DNA of 64,000 nt from an uncultured Selenomonadaceae bacterium (GTDB lineage: Bacteria > Bacillota > Negativicutes > Selenomonadales > Selenomonadaceae). Under the pieces are notes generated by a model. The model did not search any database. It saw only the letters and a program-made list of their open reading frames with translations, and was not told the DNA's origin. Below are positions 8,087 to 18,588 of this stretch, piece by piece (position 1 is the stretch's first letter; the number at the start of each line of letters is the position of its first letter). A program made the translations under genes and the position numbers. The stretch lies in NCBI GenBank assembly GCA_905233135.1, contig CAJOCQ010000006.1:36672-100671 (forward strand), given 5' to 3'.

Positions 8087-9436
8087 ATGTCAAGATTATT
8101 TGGAACGGACGGCGTTCGCGGCGAAGCAAATACCGCCCTGCAACCTGAATTGGCTTACAGATTGGGGCGCGCCGCAACTTTATATTTCGGCAAGCGTTCG
8201 GAAGATAAGCCAAAAATTTTAATTGGGCGCGATACAAGAATTTCGGGCGAAATGTTCGAGGCGGCTTTAACTGCGGGAATTTGTTCTGCAGGCGGGCGCG
8301 CAGTTTTGGCGGGAATTATTCCAACGCCCGCCGTTGCCTACCTTGTTAAAAAAATTGACGCGGCGGCGGGAATTGTTATTTCTGCGTCTCATAATCCTTT
8401 TTACGATAACGGGATAAAATTTTTCGGCGGCGACGGCTACAAACTTCCTGACTCTGTTGAAGACGAAATTGAAACTATCGTCCGCCAAATTGAATCTGAT
8501 GATAAATTTGAAAAGCCTACCGGTGCAAAAATCGGCGACGTTGAACAACGCCACGATCTTTTGAAAGATTATATTGATTTTGTGGTTAGTACAACTTCAG
8601 AACGTTTCGACGGTATGAAAATTGCGCTGGATTGTGCAAACGGCGCGGCTTATGAAGCTATGCCCGCAGTGTTGAAAAAATTGGGCGCGGAAGTTATTTT
8701 AATGGGCGATAAACCCAACGGGATTAATATCAATGACGATTGCGGCTCCACTCATATTGAAAATTTACGGCTTGAAGTTTTGCGCAAAAAAGCTGATATA
8801 GGAATAGCGCATGACGGCGACGCCGACCGCTGCCTCTGTATCGACGAAGAGGGAAATTTGATTGACGGCGACCATATTTTGATAATGTGCGCAAAATTAA
8901 TGATGGACGTTGGCGCGTTGCCGAATAACACCGTTGTTACAACAGTTATGGCGAATATTGGTTTTCGGCAGGCTATTGAAAGTTTAGGCGGGCGTTATGA
9001 AATTACCGCAGTTGGAGACAGGTATGTTTTGGAAAATATGCGCGCCAACGGCTACAAACTCGGCGGCGAACAATCAGGGCACATTATTTTTACAGATTAT
9101 TCGACAACCGGCGATGGCTTGATTACCGCCCTGCAAGTTCTTACCGCTATGAAAAAATCTAAAAAATCTGCCGCTGAACTTAACAAAATGATGACAACTT
9201 TTCCGCAAGTGCTGATTAATATCCGCGTCAAAAATAAAGACGCTTACAAAAATGCTGACGCCGTCAAACGCGCAATTACCGAAGGTGAAACTGAACTTGC
9301 GGCAAGCGGGCGAATTTTAGTACGTGCAAGCGGCACTGAACCTTTGGTGCGCGTTATGGCTGAAGGTCCCAACAAATTGCAACTTGAAAAAATCTGTAAC
9401 AAAATTGCCGCCGAAATTGAAAAAGTCAGCTGCTAA
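8087..9436 (+). CDS. glmM: Phosphoglucosamine mutase
   Basis: MSRLFGTDGVRGEAN, GIVISASHNPFYDNGIKFF, DGDADRC, RASGTEPLVRVM. Confidence 0.97.
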   Translation: MSRLFGTDGVRGEANTALQPELAYRLGRAATLYFGKRSEDKPKILIGRDTRISGEMFEAALTAGICSAGGRAVLAGIIPTPAVAYLVKKIDAAAGIVISASHNPFYDNGIKFFGGDGYKLPDSVEDEIETIVRQIESDDKFEKPTGAKIGDVEQRHDLLKDYIDFVVSTTSERFDGMKIALDCANGAAYEAMPAVLKKLGAEVILMGDKPNGININDDCGSTHIENLRLEVLRKKADIGIAHDGDADRCLCIDEEGNLIDGDHILIMCAKLMMDVGALPNNTVVTTVMANIGFRQAIESLGGRYEITAVGDRYVLENMRANGYKLGGEQSGHIIFTDYSTTGDGLITALQVLTAMKKSKKSAAELNKMMTTFPQVLINIRVKNKDAYKNADAVKRAITEGETELAASGRILVRASGTEPLVRVMAEGPNKLQLEKICNKIAAEIEKVSC

Positions 9437-9664
9437 ATTAGGTTGCAGGTGTCAGGTTTTAGGTGTCAGGTGTTAGGAAAAAGAAAGAAAGTACATTTAA
9501 ATATTTAAATAGAAAAATTTAAACTTAAAAAATTTTAAAATTTTTTAAAGAACCCCCGCCAATCCCTTAAACTTGACGATATATTGAATTTTTGGTATAA
9601 ATATCTGTCAATGTACAGTAAATTATTCTCAAATGTTTAAATAAAAAATTTTTTCGGAGGCATA

Positions 9665-12600
9665 ATGATGATTAAGGAAAACTCCTTGAATTTCAATTTA
9701 CAAATTTTCGCTTTGCCTGATTCTGCAACGCTCGGCGCAGATAACGGCGTTGTAAATGTCAGCGGCAGTGATGAAACTGAAACTTATTCTTTCAGCAAAA
9801 GCATTTCAAACCGCCCTTCTTACGCCGCGTCAATCACTTCAAGCGAAATTGAAAGCGCAATTACTACCATTTCAAGCGGCTCTTGGATCAGGGGCGGCGG
9901 TGAAAGTTCCGATAACCTTTCGCTCGACGGCATTGCAGATATTAAAAATTTTGAAAGCGGCGACGCTGTCCAACTTTCTGCCAACGGCAACACTTTAAAT
10001 TTAAGCGGCGTTTCAGGCTCCGTTGAACTCGAAAATATTAATGAAAATTCCCTCGCGCAGGAAATTAACGGCGCAAATATCGACGCTACTTTTGCAGATA
10101 ACGCCGCCGTTACTTTGACTGCCGAAAATCAAAATTCTGTCGAAATTGAAGCAGACGGCAACGTTACTTTAAACAGTATCGACGAAAATCAAACGTGGAA
10201 TGTTGCCGCAAATAACGCTGTAAATTTCGGCGGCGTTGCAATTTCTGCCGGCGAAATTATTTCTGCCGTAAAAAGCAAGAAAGGCGAATTTTTAAGTGTT
10301 AATTCTTCCAACGATGCAACTTTTGAAATTACCGCAGAAAACGCCGCAGTTGACAACGTGGAAATTAACGGCGCGGTTCTTGGCGGTATGGACGCACTCA
10401 ACGGCAGTAACATTTCAACTTCAGGCAAAGATATTTCTGCCGCAAATTTGACCGCAGGCAAAGTTTCTGTTGACGATTGGAATTTAAATTTAAATGACGG
10501 CGATACTTTTTCTTATAACACTTCCAAAGGCAACCTTTCAATTTCTTCAGATTACGATAACGCCGTTACAATCGACGGCGCGGCTGATAAAAATTTGACG
10601 CTCAATCAAGGCTCCAATGATATTTCCGCAAAAGTCAACGGCGCAAATATTTCTTTGCAAAATGACGCGGAAGGCGTTGAAGTTAAACTCGAAGACGGCG
10701 GCATTTCCGCAATTTCAAATGTTGACGAAGGCGCGGCTGTTACCGTAAGCGGCGACGATTCTTTCAAAATTAATTCAAAATATACCGTAACAACCAAAAA
10801 AGATTTCGTTGCAACTGTCGAAAGTAACGGCTTGAATGTTACGGCGGGCAACGGCGATAATATCAACGTCGGCGGCGGTGTAACTTCATTTGAACTTGCA
10901 AGCGGCAAAGCTACTTTGAACGGCGAAGCTATTACTTTAAGTACAACCGATAACGCAAATTTCAAAATGAAAAATTCTGACCTTACAGCAGTTAATTTGA
11001 CTGTCGGCGATACGCTTACAACTGCTACCGATAAAATTTTCAAAGTTACTTATGACGCCTCCAACGTTGACGCAAATACCGATTATGTTTTGACTGTCAA
11101 CGATACAAGCATTTCTGTTAAGGGCAGCGATTTTACGGGCGATACTGCAACGCTCGAATTTAATTCAAACGGCACAATTAAAATTGACGGCATTACTACA
11201 GATACAACCATTACTGCAACAAAAGGCACTTACAGAGTTAATGGTAAATCTGCCGTGACTGTCAACGAAGATACAGGCTACATTACAATTAACGAATACG
11301 GCGACGTTTCAGCAGAAAACGCAAGCGTTGTTGATCAAAGAGCCGCGCGTACAGGTATAGTTGACGCCGCCGCCGCTAAAGAAAATTCTATTCCCGCAGT
11401 TGACGTTTATTCAAATATTGGTACAGGTGTTCCTTCAGTTATTGCAAATTCGCAAGTTGCACATTACGATAACGCAAGCGATACAACGCCTACTGCAACT
11501 TCTGTTGAAGGCGGAATTAATATTTCTGTCAACACCGAAAAACAATTAGATTCAACTACAACGCTCGGCGATACGGACGATTTGCGCCACGTTAAATTGG
11601 AATCTTCGCTTGCTGAAGATATTATTATTGCAGAACCCGAAGGCGACAGCATTTATTCTTCAATTATCGACGTCAGCGGCAGTACAAAAAATACTATGGT
11701 TGCAGTCGGTACGGGCAATGGAACTTCTTTTGTTCGTCATTCGATTGTCGGCAGCGGCAATGACAAGACAAGTTATATTATTCTTGGCGAAAATCTGCGC
11801 GCGGCAAGTTCAGTTCAAGCGGGCGACGGCAATAATTATATTTACAATGCAGGCGCAAAATCTACACTCAACGGCGGCGCGGGCAATGATTCAATTCTTG
11901 CCGGCAAAAACGATATTGTAACGGGCGGCGCGGGCAAAGATTATTTCTTTGATTCAAACGACGCGGCGAACAGCGGCGGCTACACCGTTACAGATTACAG
12001 CATTTCTGACGGCGATGTTATTGTTGCCACCAATCTTTCCAAAGACCAAACAATTTCTTCAAATATGTTTGACTTTAAAGAAGGCGCAGTTGCAATTTCG
12101 GGCGGCAACCAAATTACTTTGAGCGGCGGCGAAAATCAAGCTCTCTTCACTGACGCTTCAATGGAACATAAATATAAATTAATGTGGGCTGACAAATACG
12201 GCGGCGATTTAAATGCTGACGGCGTTTTTGCAACTGACAGCGGCGTTGTTATGGTTGCAGATTATAATAACCGCGCAGACACTATTACAGGCACTGCAAG
12301 AGTTGACAGAATTTTTGCGGGCGGTAATGACGTTGTAGAAGGCGGCGGCGGCAAAGACAGAATCTTTTTGACTGCCGCAAAAGGCAACGAACGCGGCGCG
12401 GCTGTTAATATGTCCGATAATACAAAAGACTCAAAAGAAATTTATAATTGGAGCTACGGCTTCGATAAAGCCAACAATAAAATTTTTACAGATATTAATT
12501 CGCTGACTTTCACTGTTACCGAAAAAGGCAACCTTTACGTTGCAAATTCTGAATCCGCGCTTGTCCTTATGAATGAAGACGGCGCAAGTACCGATAAATT

Positions 12601-13831
12601 TAATTTGCTTGCCGGTACAGATAAAAATAATTTGTACAAGGTTACCGTTGTAAACAATAAAGCAAACGGCGTTATAGAAAATAACGATGATTGCGCAGAT
12701 GGTTATTATGCAACAGGTGACCGCGCAACGCTTACTTTCGGCGAAGGCGTAACAAAAATTATAGCTTTTGTTCAGGACAGCAAAAATACAGCCGGAAATT
12801 TCCGCTATTTAGCTTTTAACAATAACAGTAAATCTACATTAATTGGCAACGATGGCGAAGAGTACGTAACTTTGGGCGGCGCGGCGTCAAAATATGCAAC
12901 CAAGACTGTTTCACTCGGCGGCGGCAACGATTTTATTTATTCTGGCGGCGCAGATACTTCAACTGCAGGGCATAAAATTTTATTCGGCGCGGGCGACGGC
13001 AACGATTCTATTTCCAATTTCGGCTACTATCAAGGCAAAAAAGCTGATTTCCTCAAAAATTCTTCGGACGTTATTTCAATCAGCGGTTGGAATTTTAAAA
13101 GCAACAGCACGGGCACAAGTTCAATTAATGTTACCGCAAATAAAATTTCTGCCGCTATTGATTCTGAAACAAGTATAACCCTTATTGACGAAGTAAGCAC
13201 TGATAATATGTTGAGAATACAACTTGACGGCACGGAACATATTGCAAAATTCGGCTTGTCGGATAACAAACAAGGCAACGAATTTATCTACAACAGCGAA
13301 GTTGATTTTTATTACGGCGATGTTACGCACAAAAACGATAAATTGATTGTCGACAGTTCCACTTCGACGGCTGAAATTTATATTGACGGCTCGCAGGGCA
13401 AAAGATATTACGGCATTAAAGATGTTGACGCTACAGGCGCAAAAGGGCGCGTCATTGTTTACGGAAATTATTTGGATAACGTTTTGACTTCGGGCGGACA
13501 AAATGCAAGCCTTTGGGGCGGCGAAGACGCAAGCAACGATACGCTTATTGGCAGTGACGCCCGCGATACTTTCATTTTCTCGCAAAACGGCGGCGAAGAT
13601 ACTGTTCAAAACTTCGATAAAAATATTGATAAAATCTTAATGAAGGATATTACTTTTGACGATTTGGCGGCGGCTAATTTCAGCGGCGACAATTCAATTT
13701 CAATCGAACTTACCGACGGCAGCAATTTAACTGTTGAAAGTTCAAGCAATTTGGAAGGTGCGCGTTTCCAATTTGCAGATAAAAGTTATTACGCAAGAAA
13801 AGCTGATGACGGCTCCATTTCTTGGAAATAA
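9665..13831 (+). CDS. Large RTX/hemolysin-type calcium-binding repeat protein
   Basis: N-terminal NSLNFNLQIFALPD; NGGAGNDSILAGKNDIVTGGAGKDYFFD, AGGNDVVEGGGGKDRIF and LTSGGQNASLWGGEDASNDTLIGSDARDTFIFSQNGGEDTVQNFD repeats; RBS ttcggaggcat. Confidence 0.8.
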   Translation: MMIKENSLNFNLQIFALPDSATLGADNGVVNVSGSDETETYSFSKSISNRPSYAASITSSEIESAITTISSGSWIRGGGESSDNLSLDGIADIKNFESGDAVQLSANGNTLNLSGVSGSVELENINENSLAQEINGANIDATFADNAAVTLTAENQNSVEIEADGNVTLNSIDENQTWNVAANNAVNFGGVAISAGEIISAVKSKKGEFLSVNSSNDATFEITAENAAVDNVEINGAVLGGMDALNGSNISTSGKDISAANLTAGKVSVDDWNLNLNDGDTFSYNTSKGNLSISSDYDNAVTIDGAADKNLTLNQGSNDISAKVNGANISLQNDAEGVEVKLEDGGISAISNVDEGAAVTVSGDDSFKINSKYTVTTKKDFVATVESNGLNVTAGNGDNINVGGGVTSFELASGKATLNGEAITLSTTDNANFKMKNSDLTAVNLTVGDTLTTATDKIFKVTYDASNVDANTDYVLTVNDTSISVKGSDFTGDTATLEFNSNGTIKIDGITTDTTITATKGTYRVNGKSAVTVNEDTGYITINEYGDVSAENASVVDQRAARTGIVDAAAAKENSIPAVDVYSNIGTGVPSVIANSQVAHYDNASDTTPTATSVEGGINISVNTEKQLDSTTTLGDTDDLRHVKLESSLAEDIIIAEPEGDSIYSSIIDVSGSTKNTMVAVGTGNGTSFVRHSIVGSGNDKTSYIILGENLRAASSVQAGDGNNYIYNAGAKSTLNGGAGNDSILAGKNDIVTGGAGKDYFFDSNDAANSGGYTVTDYSISDGDVIVATNLSKDQTISSNMFDFKEGAVAISGGNQITLSGGENQALFTDASMEHKYKLMWADKYGGDLNADGVFATDSGVVMVADYNNRADTITGTARVDRIFAGGNDVVEGGGGKDRIFLTAAKGNERGAAVNMSDNTKDSKEIYNWSYGFDKANNKIFTDINSLTFTVTEKGNLYVANSESALVLMNEDGASTDKFNLLAGTDKNNLYKVTVVNNKANGVIENNDDCADGYYATGDRATLTFGEGVTKIIAFVQDSKNTAGNFRYLAFNNNSKSTLIGNDGEEYVTLGGAASKYATKTVSLGGGNDFIYSGGADTSTAGHKILFGAGDGNDSISNFGYYQGKKADFLKNSSDVISISGWNFKSNSTGTSSINVTANKISAAIDSETSITLIDEVSTDNMLRIQLDGTEHIAKFGLSDNKQGNEFIYNSEVDFYYGDVTHKNDKLIVDSSTSTAEIYIDGSQGKRYYGIKDVDATGAKGRVIVYGNYLDNVLTSGGQNASLWGGEDASNDTLIGSDARDTFIFSQNGGEDTVQNFDKNIDKILMKDITFDDLAAANFSGDNSISIELTDGSNLTVESSSNLEGARFQFADKSYYARKADDGSISWK

Positions 13832-13908
13832 AATTTTAGTGCAAAAAAATTTATCGGGGATTCTCAAATTTTGGGAGTCCTCGATTTTTTTTATTTTCCA
13901 AATAATTT

Positions 13909-14185
13909 TTTTATGTTCTTTCTTTTTCCAAAGCAAAAAAGAAAGAACCAAAGAAAAGTGCTTTCTTTCGCCCGTCAGGGCCGCTCGGTTCAAGTACGCT
14001 CTTAGTCAGTGAGCCCCTTTTGGGGGCGCAAACTTTTTCCTACGCTCGTAAAAAAGGTCAAGCTGCGGCTTTAGTGACGGGCGTATTACCACCCTTAACG
14101 GGTTGCAGTTTTAATTCAGCAAACTAGAAATTGCCGCGCGTCCTGCGCGAGTGGCGGCTCACATCACGTTCGCCGCCTTTTTATT
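13909..14185 (+). repeat. Dispersed structured repeat, copy A
   Basis: ttctttctttttccaaagcaaaaaagaaagaaccaaagaaaagtgcttt...cgcccgtcagggccgctcgg...tgacgggcg...gccgcgcgtcctgcgcga; shared with copies at 37562, 49266, 52777, 63720. Confidence 0.9.
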
Positions 14186-14198
14186 CTGTAACGCAAAA

Positions 14199-14224
14199 AA
14201 GCCTTCCTTTTGGGAAGGCTTCAA
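14199..14224 (-). terminator. Terminator downstream of tRNA-Ser(GCT)
   Basis: - strand gccttcccaaaaggaaggc followed by tttttt. Confidence 0.7.
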
Positions 14225-14258
14225 TATTTTAACGTTCACTGCAGAATATTCAAAATTA

Positions 14259-14347
14259 TGGCGGAGTGGAGAGGACTCGAACCTCCGCGACCTTTCGACC
14301 CTAACGGTTTAGCAAACCGTCCTCTTCACCGACTTGAGTACCACTCC
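14259..14347 (-). tRNA. tRNA-Ser (GCT)
   Basis: ggagtggtactcaagtcggtgaagaggacggtttGCTaaaccgt...ggttcgagtcctctccactccgcca. Confidence 0.93.
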
Positions 14348-14606
14348 AAGTTTGCCTTATTCAAGGCTAGGGAATAATAACACAAAAATTTTTCTTTGTC
14401 AAATTTTTTTTAAAGTATAATGTATTTTTTATTAACGTGTTTATAAATTTTTTTTGCAGTTTAAATAATTTTCTTTCTTTCTGCGTGAGAAAGAATTTAG
14501 GAAACAGATTCTAGGGAACAGTGTATTGAATCTTTAACCACTGTCCCCTAATCCCTGTATCCTGTTTCCTTTAATGCCGCTTTTTGGCAACAAAATTTTT
14601 TATTTT

Positions 14607-15011
14607 TCAATACATTTTAATTTTTGAATTTGCTTTAGCTTGAAATTTTTCACGGTTGACAATAAAACGTTCGTGCCGCCCGCGCCCAATTTCGCCGCGC
14701 TCGTCAAAGGTTGCAACTTCAAAAATTATTTTGCGCCCGTCAATTTCCGAAATTTCAACTTCTGCCCAATATTTTAAATTTACGGGCGTTGGCGCGGTAT
14801 GTTCAAAATTTATTAATGTTCCTACGCTTGTAAATTCAGGCGGCAAAACTTTTTCTGCCAAATCTGCCGCCGCCTTTTCGACGAGCGCAATTAATTTCGG
14901 CGTTGCCAAAACTTGTAAACTTCCCGAACCTACCGCAACCGCTGTATCTTTTTCTGTTACAACCTGCGCGACGGAATTTTTTAAGCCCGCTTTCAAATTT
15001 TCAAATTGCAT
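14607..15011 (-). CDS. FlK-like thioesterase family protein
   Basis: VTEKDTAVAVGSGSLQVLATPKLIALVEKAA...VGTLINFEHTAPTP...GRGRHERFIVN. Confidence 0.8.
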   Translation of the reverse strand: MQFENLKAGLKNSVAQVVTEKDTAVAVGSGSLQVLATPKLIALVEKAAADLAEKVLPPEFTSVGTLINFEHTAPTPVNLKYWAEVEISEIDGRKIIFEVATFDERGEIGRGRHERFIVNREKFQAKANSKIKMY

Positions 15012-15012
15012 T

Positions 15013-15909
15013 TCATTTGCCCTTCAAATACATTTTTTTAAACATATCAATAAAATTCGTGCAGGAAGTCGAGAGCGTTTGATTTTTCAGCCAAGAAATA
15101 ACGGTATGAGTTTTCATTTCGGGTTCAACAATTTTTTTGTAAATCAAATCGCCGTCCGTCAAAAGTTCGCGGCTTGAAATTGGAATGAGTGCCACGCCCA
15201 GATTTTTCTTGACCATCATTAAATCTTGAACTACGCTGTCAGAAACGCAAATAATATTGGGCTCAAATCCGATTTTTTTGCAATTCGCCTCAAAAATAGA
15301 TTTCCAGCGCAAAGGAATTATCATTGTTTGATTTTGCAACTCGGCGAATTTAATAAAATCTTCGTTGACGCCGCAAGGGTTATTTTTATTCATAACAACA
15401 ACAAGCGGCTCATTCGGCAACACCAAAAGTTCATACGCCAAATTGTCAACTTGCGTGCGCGTAATTGCAATTTCAATTAAATGACTGTCCAAAAGTTCCA
15501 GAATCCGCGCACCTTCCGCCTCCCAAATTTCAAAAGTTATGTTGGGGTAAACTTTATGAAATTCCGAAATTAAATCGGGCAGAATCATTGCGCCCGAAGT
15601 TGTAATTGTGCCAATGCGAATGGAGCCCTTCGCGCCCGTGCCAATCTCGGTAATTTCACGAACCGTACCGTCAACCATACCGAGAATATTTTCAACACGC
15701 CCGTAAAGCACGCGCCCCGCGTCAGTAAGGCGAATCCTGCGCGAGCCGCGCTCAAAAAGTTTCACGTTCAATTTTTCTTCAAGGCGTTTCATTTGACGAC
15801 TCAAGGCGGGCTGTGCAACGTCCAAACGCTGCGCGGCGTGGCTGATATTTCCTTCTTCGACTATTGCAAAAAATGCGCGCATATCTTTAATTCCAATGTC
15901 TTGTCCCAT
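15013..15909 (-). CDS. LysR family transcriptional regulator
   Basis: MGQDIGIKDMRAFFAIVEEGNISHAAQRLDVAQPALSRQMKRLEEKLNVKLFERGSRRIRLTDAG; start trimmed from the ORF-track start at 16047. Confidence 0.93.
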   Translation of the reverse strand: MGQDIGIKDMRAFFAIVEEGNISHAAQRLDVAQPALSRQMKRLEEKLNVKLFERGSRRIRLTDAGRVLYGRVENILGMVDGTVREITEIGTGAKGSIRIGTITTSGAMILPDLISEFHKVYPNITFEIWEAEGARILELLDSHLIEIAITRTQVDNLAYELLVLPNEPLVVVMNKNNPCGVNEDFIKFAELQNQTMIIPLRWKSIFEANCKKIGFEPNIICVSDSVVQDLMMVKKNLGVALIPISSRELLTDGDLIYKKIVEPEMKTHTVISWLKNQTLSTSCTNFIDMFKKMYLKGK

Positions 15910-16006
15910 CTGAAAACACATCTCCAAACTAATTTTCTCAAAGTTATTATAGCACAGTTTTAAAATATGTGTTATCATTACAAATAATTTTAAAATTTTT
16001 AAGGAA

Positions 16007-16645
16007 GTGAACGAAATGATAAAAGACGCGGCAGGCGCGGTTATCAAGGCACTTTTGCAGGATAAAGAATATTTATCGCAGTTGGACGCGAAAATTGGCG
16101 ACGGGGATCACGGCTTGAATATGGCGCGCGGCGCAAAGGCGGCTGAAGAAGCTCTTGACGAACTCGACGATTCGGCGAATATTCAAGAAGTTTTGCAGGC
16201 AATAGGCGACGCGGTTTTAATGAATGTCGGCGGCACTGCGGGACCACTTTACGGCACGGGATTTTTGGAAGCCGCAAAAGTTGTTGACGAAAATTCAAAA
16301 CTCGACGCGCCAACTTTGGAAAAAGTTTTTGGCGCAATGGTTGCAGGAATTAAGCGGCGCGGGCGTTCAGACAAAGGCGACAAAACTATGCTTGATGTTC
16401 TGATTCCGATTCACGATTCTTTCAAGGCTGAAAATACTGTCGGCAAGACTTTTGAAGAAATTTTGACTGAAGCAAGAGACGCGGCGCGCGACGGCGTTGA
16501 ATATACAAAAACAATTCCTGCGCGAAAGGGCAGAGCAAGTTATTTCGGCGAAAAAAGCATTGGCTTTGAAGACCCGGGCGCAATGTCTTCGCTGATAATG
16601 TTCCGCGCCCTTTGCGGTTTTTTGAAAGATTCATTGAAGAATTAA
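16007..16645 (+). CDS. dhaL: Dihydroxyacetone kinase subunit DhaL-like
   Basis: LDAKIGDGDHGLNMARGAKAA, GGTAGPLYGTGFLEAA, GDKTMLDVLIP, ASYFGEKSIGFEDPGAMSS. Confidence 0.9.
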   Translation: MNEMIKDAAGAVIKALLQDKEYLSQLDAKIGDGDHGLNMARGAKAAEEALDELDDSANIQEVLQAIGDAVLMNVGGTAGPLYGTGFLEAAKVVDENSKLDAPTLEKVFGAMVAGIKRRGRSDKGDKTMLDVLIPIHDSFKAENTVGKTFEEILTEARDAARDGVEYTKTIPARKGRASYFGEKSIGFEDPGAMSSLIMFRALCGFLKDSLKN

Positions 16646-16669
16646 ACATTGTTGGTAAATTACACAAAT

Positions 16670-16910
16670 AAAAAAAGCGGCGAACGTGATGTGAGCCGCC
16701 ACCACTCGCGCAGGATGCGCGGCAATTTCTATTTTCTACGCTTGAAAGTGCAACCTAAAAAAGCACGCGCTTTCTAGGGCACGGCACACAGGACGTGCGC
16801 CGCCCGCAATAAGTCGCAGGATGCGACTTCTGCGGGGCGAGAGTTTTTCTTTCTTTGCCAGGCGTTTCTTTCTTTTTACAAAAAGAAAGAAATGCCGACT
16901 TGTTAAAAAA
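16670..16910 (-). repeat. Variant of the dispersed structured repeat (opposite orientation)
   Basis: gcggcgaacgtgatgtgagccgcc matches the 3' module of copy A in reverse; three AGGAY-loop hairpins; ends with the ttctttc/gaaagaa hairpin. Confidence 0.8.
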
Positions 16911-16962
16911 AAAATTTAAATTTGTAAATACAATCCAGAAAACAGAAAGGCAGTTGTAAAAT

Positions 16963-18429
16963 TTGAAAAAAATTCGTACACGTTTTGCACCAAGTCCGAC
17001 AGGTTATATGCATATTGGAAATTTGCGCACAGCTTTATACGCTTACCTTTTCGCAAAATCTCAACACGGGGATTTTATTTTGAGAATTGAAGACACTGAC
17101 CGCGCGCGCTATGTTCCCGACGCAGTGGAATTTATTGAAAGAACTTTGGCGGCGGCGAAAATTATCCCCGATGAGGGACCACATCACGGCGGCAATTTCG
17201 CCCCCTACGTTCAAAGCGAAAGAATGGAACTTTATAAAAAGTACGCCGAAGAACTCGTTGAAAAAGGCTATGCTTACCGTTGCTTTTGCGTCAATCACGA
17301 AGAAGAAAATAATTCTGACGATAAAAAATTTGGCGGTTATAATCGTCATTGCCGCAATTTATCTGACGCCGAAATTAAAGAAAACCTCGCGCAGGGCAAG
17401 CCGTATGTTATCCGCCAAAAAATGCCGCTTACGGGCGAAACAACTTTCTTTGACGTGTTGCACGGCAATATTACAATCGCAAATTCCGAACTCGAAGACC
17501 AAGTTTTATTAAAGAGCGACGGTATGCCGACTTACAATTTTGCAAATGTCATTGACGACCATTTAATGGAAATTTCGCACATTATACGCGGCACGGAATT
17601 TATAACTTCGACGCCGAAACACGTTTTGTTATATCAATTTTTCGGTTGGGAACTGCCAACATTCATACACCTTGCACCGGTTATGGGCAAAGCTGAAGAC
17701 GGCACAATTTCTAAACTCAGCAAGCGGCACGGCGCAACAAGTTTTAATGATTTGGTTGAAATGGGCTACTTGCCCGAAGTCATTACAAATTACGTTGCGC
17801 TTTTGGGCTGGAATCCGAAAACTAATCAAGAAATTTTTTCTATGGAAGAGCTGATTGAAAAATTTAGTCTCGACGGCTTGAGTAAATCGCCCGCTGTTTT
17901 CGACTACAACAAACTTGATTGGATGAGCGGCGAATATTTTAAAGCTATGACGGACGAAGAATTTGCCCGCGCCGCAGATAAATTTTTTGGCGAACTTAAC
18001 GAAAATCTTTCTGCAAAAAAAGTTTACCTTTCAAGCTTATTAAAAACGCGCGTCACAAAATTTAGCGAAATTCCCGCAATGATTAAATTTTTAATGGAAA
18101 TGCCGCCCTTCGACGCCGAATTATTTATTAACAAGCGCAATAAAGTTAATCTTGAAAAATCCGCAGAAATTATTGAACCCGCAATAAAAATTTTGGAAGG
18201 CGTCGAAAATTGGACGCTTGAAACTTTGAACGAAAAAATTTCCGCCTATATCGAAAACTCCGGATTGAAAACCGGGACGATTATGTGGCCTTTGAGAATT
18301 GCACTTTCAGGGCAAAAAGTAACGCCCGGCGGCACGGTTGAAATTTTATATTTGTTGGGGCGTGAAACTTCTTTAAAACGCCTTTCAACCGCTTTAAAAG
18401 ATATACAAGCTGCCGTTAAGGCTTCATAA
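16963..18429 (+). CDS. gltX: Glutamate--tRNA ligase
   Basis: KKIRTRFAPSPTGYMHIGNLRTALYAYLFAK and SKLSKRHGATSFNDL signatures. Confidence 0.97.
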   Translation: MKKIRTRFAPSPTGYMHIGNLRTALYAYLFAKSQHGDFILRIEDTDRARYVPDAVEFIERTLAAAKIIPDEGPHHGGNFAPYVQSERMELYKKYAEELVEKGYAYRCFCVNHEEENNSDDKKFGGYNRHCRNLSDAEIKENLAQGKPYVIRQKMPLTGETTFFDVLHGNITIANSELEDQVLLKSDGMPTYNFANVIDDHLMEISHIIRGTEFITSTPKHVLLYQFFGWELPTFIHLAPVMGKAEDGTISKLSKRHGATSFNDLVEMGYLPEVITNYVALLGWNPKTNQEIFSMEELIEKFSLDGLSKSPAVFDYNKLDWMSGEYFKAMTDEEFARAADKFFGELNENLSAKKVYLSSLLKTRVTKFSEIPAMIKFLMEMPPFDAELFINKRNKVNLEKSAEIIEPAIKILEGVENWTLETLNEKISAYIENSGLKTGTIMWPLRIALSGQKVTPGGTVEILYLLGRETSLKRLSTALKDIQAAVKAS

Positions 18430-18588
18430 AATTTATAACAGGCGAATTTAAAATTTTCAAACGACGGAGTTTTAATTAAGGGCAGAAATTTTATAAAACT
18501 GATTTTATTCATTGCGCCAAAATTTTCGCTTTTAACCAAAACTCCGTTTTTTGTTACAAAAAATTTTTTACGAAAGAAGGGATATACT

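Noticed and set aside
13734-14012. ORFs inside the dispersed repeat copies (also 37563..37769, 49364..49603, 63642..63884, 63717..63974, 63721..63924)
   Set aside because: They arise from the structured repeat; reading frames are not conserved between copies.
14656-15177. 173-aa + strand ORF
   Set aside because: Spans antisense of the thioesterase and LysR genes; no support.
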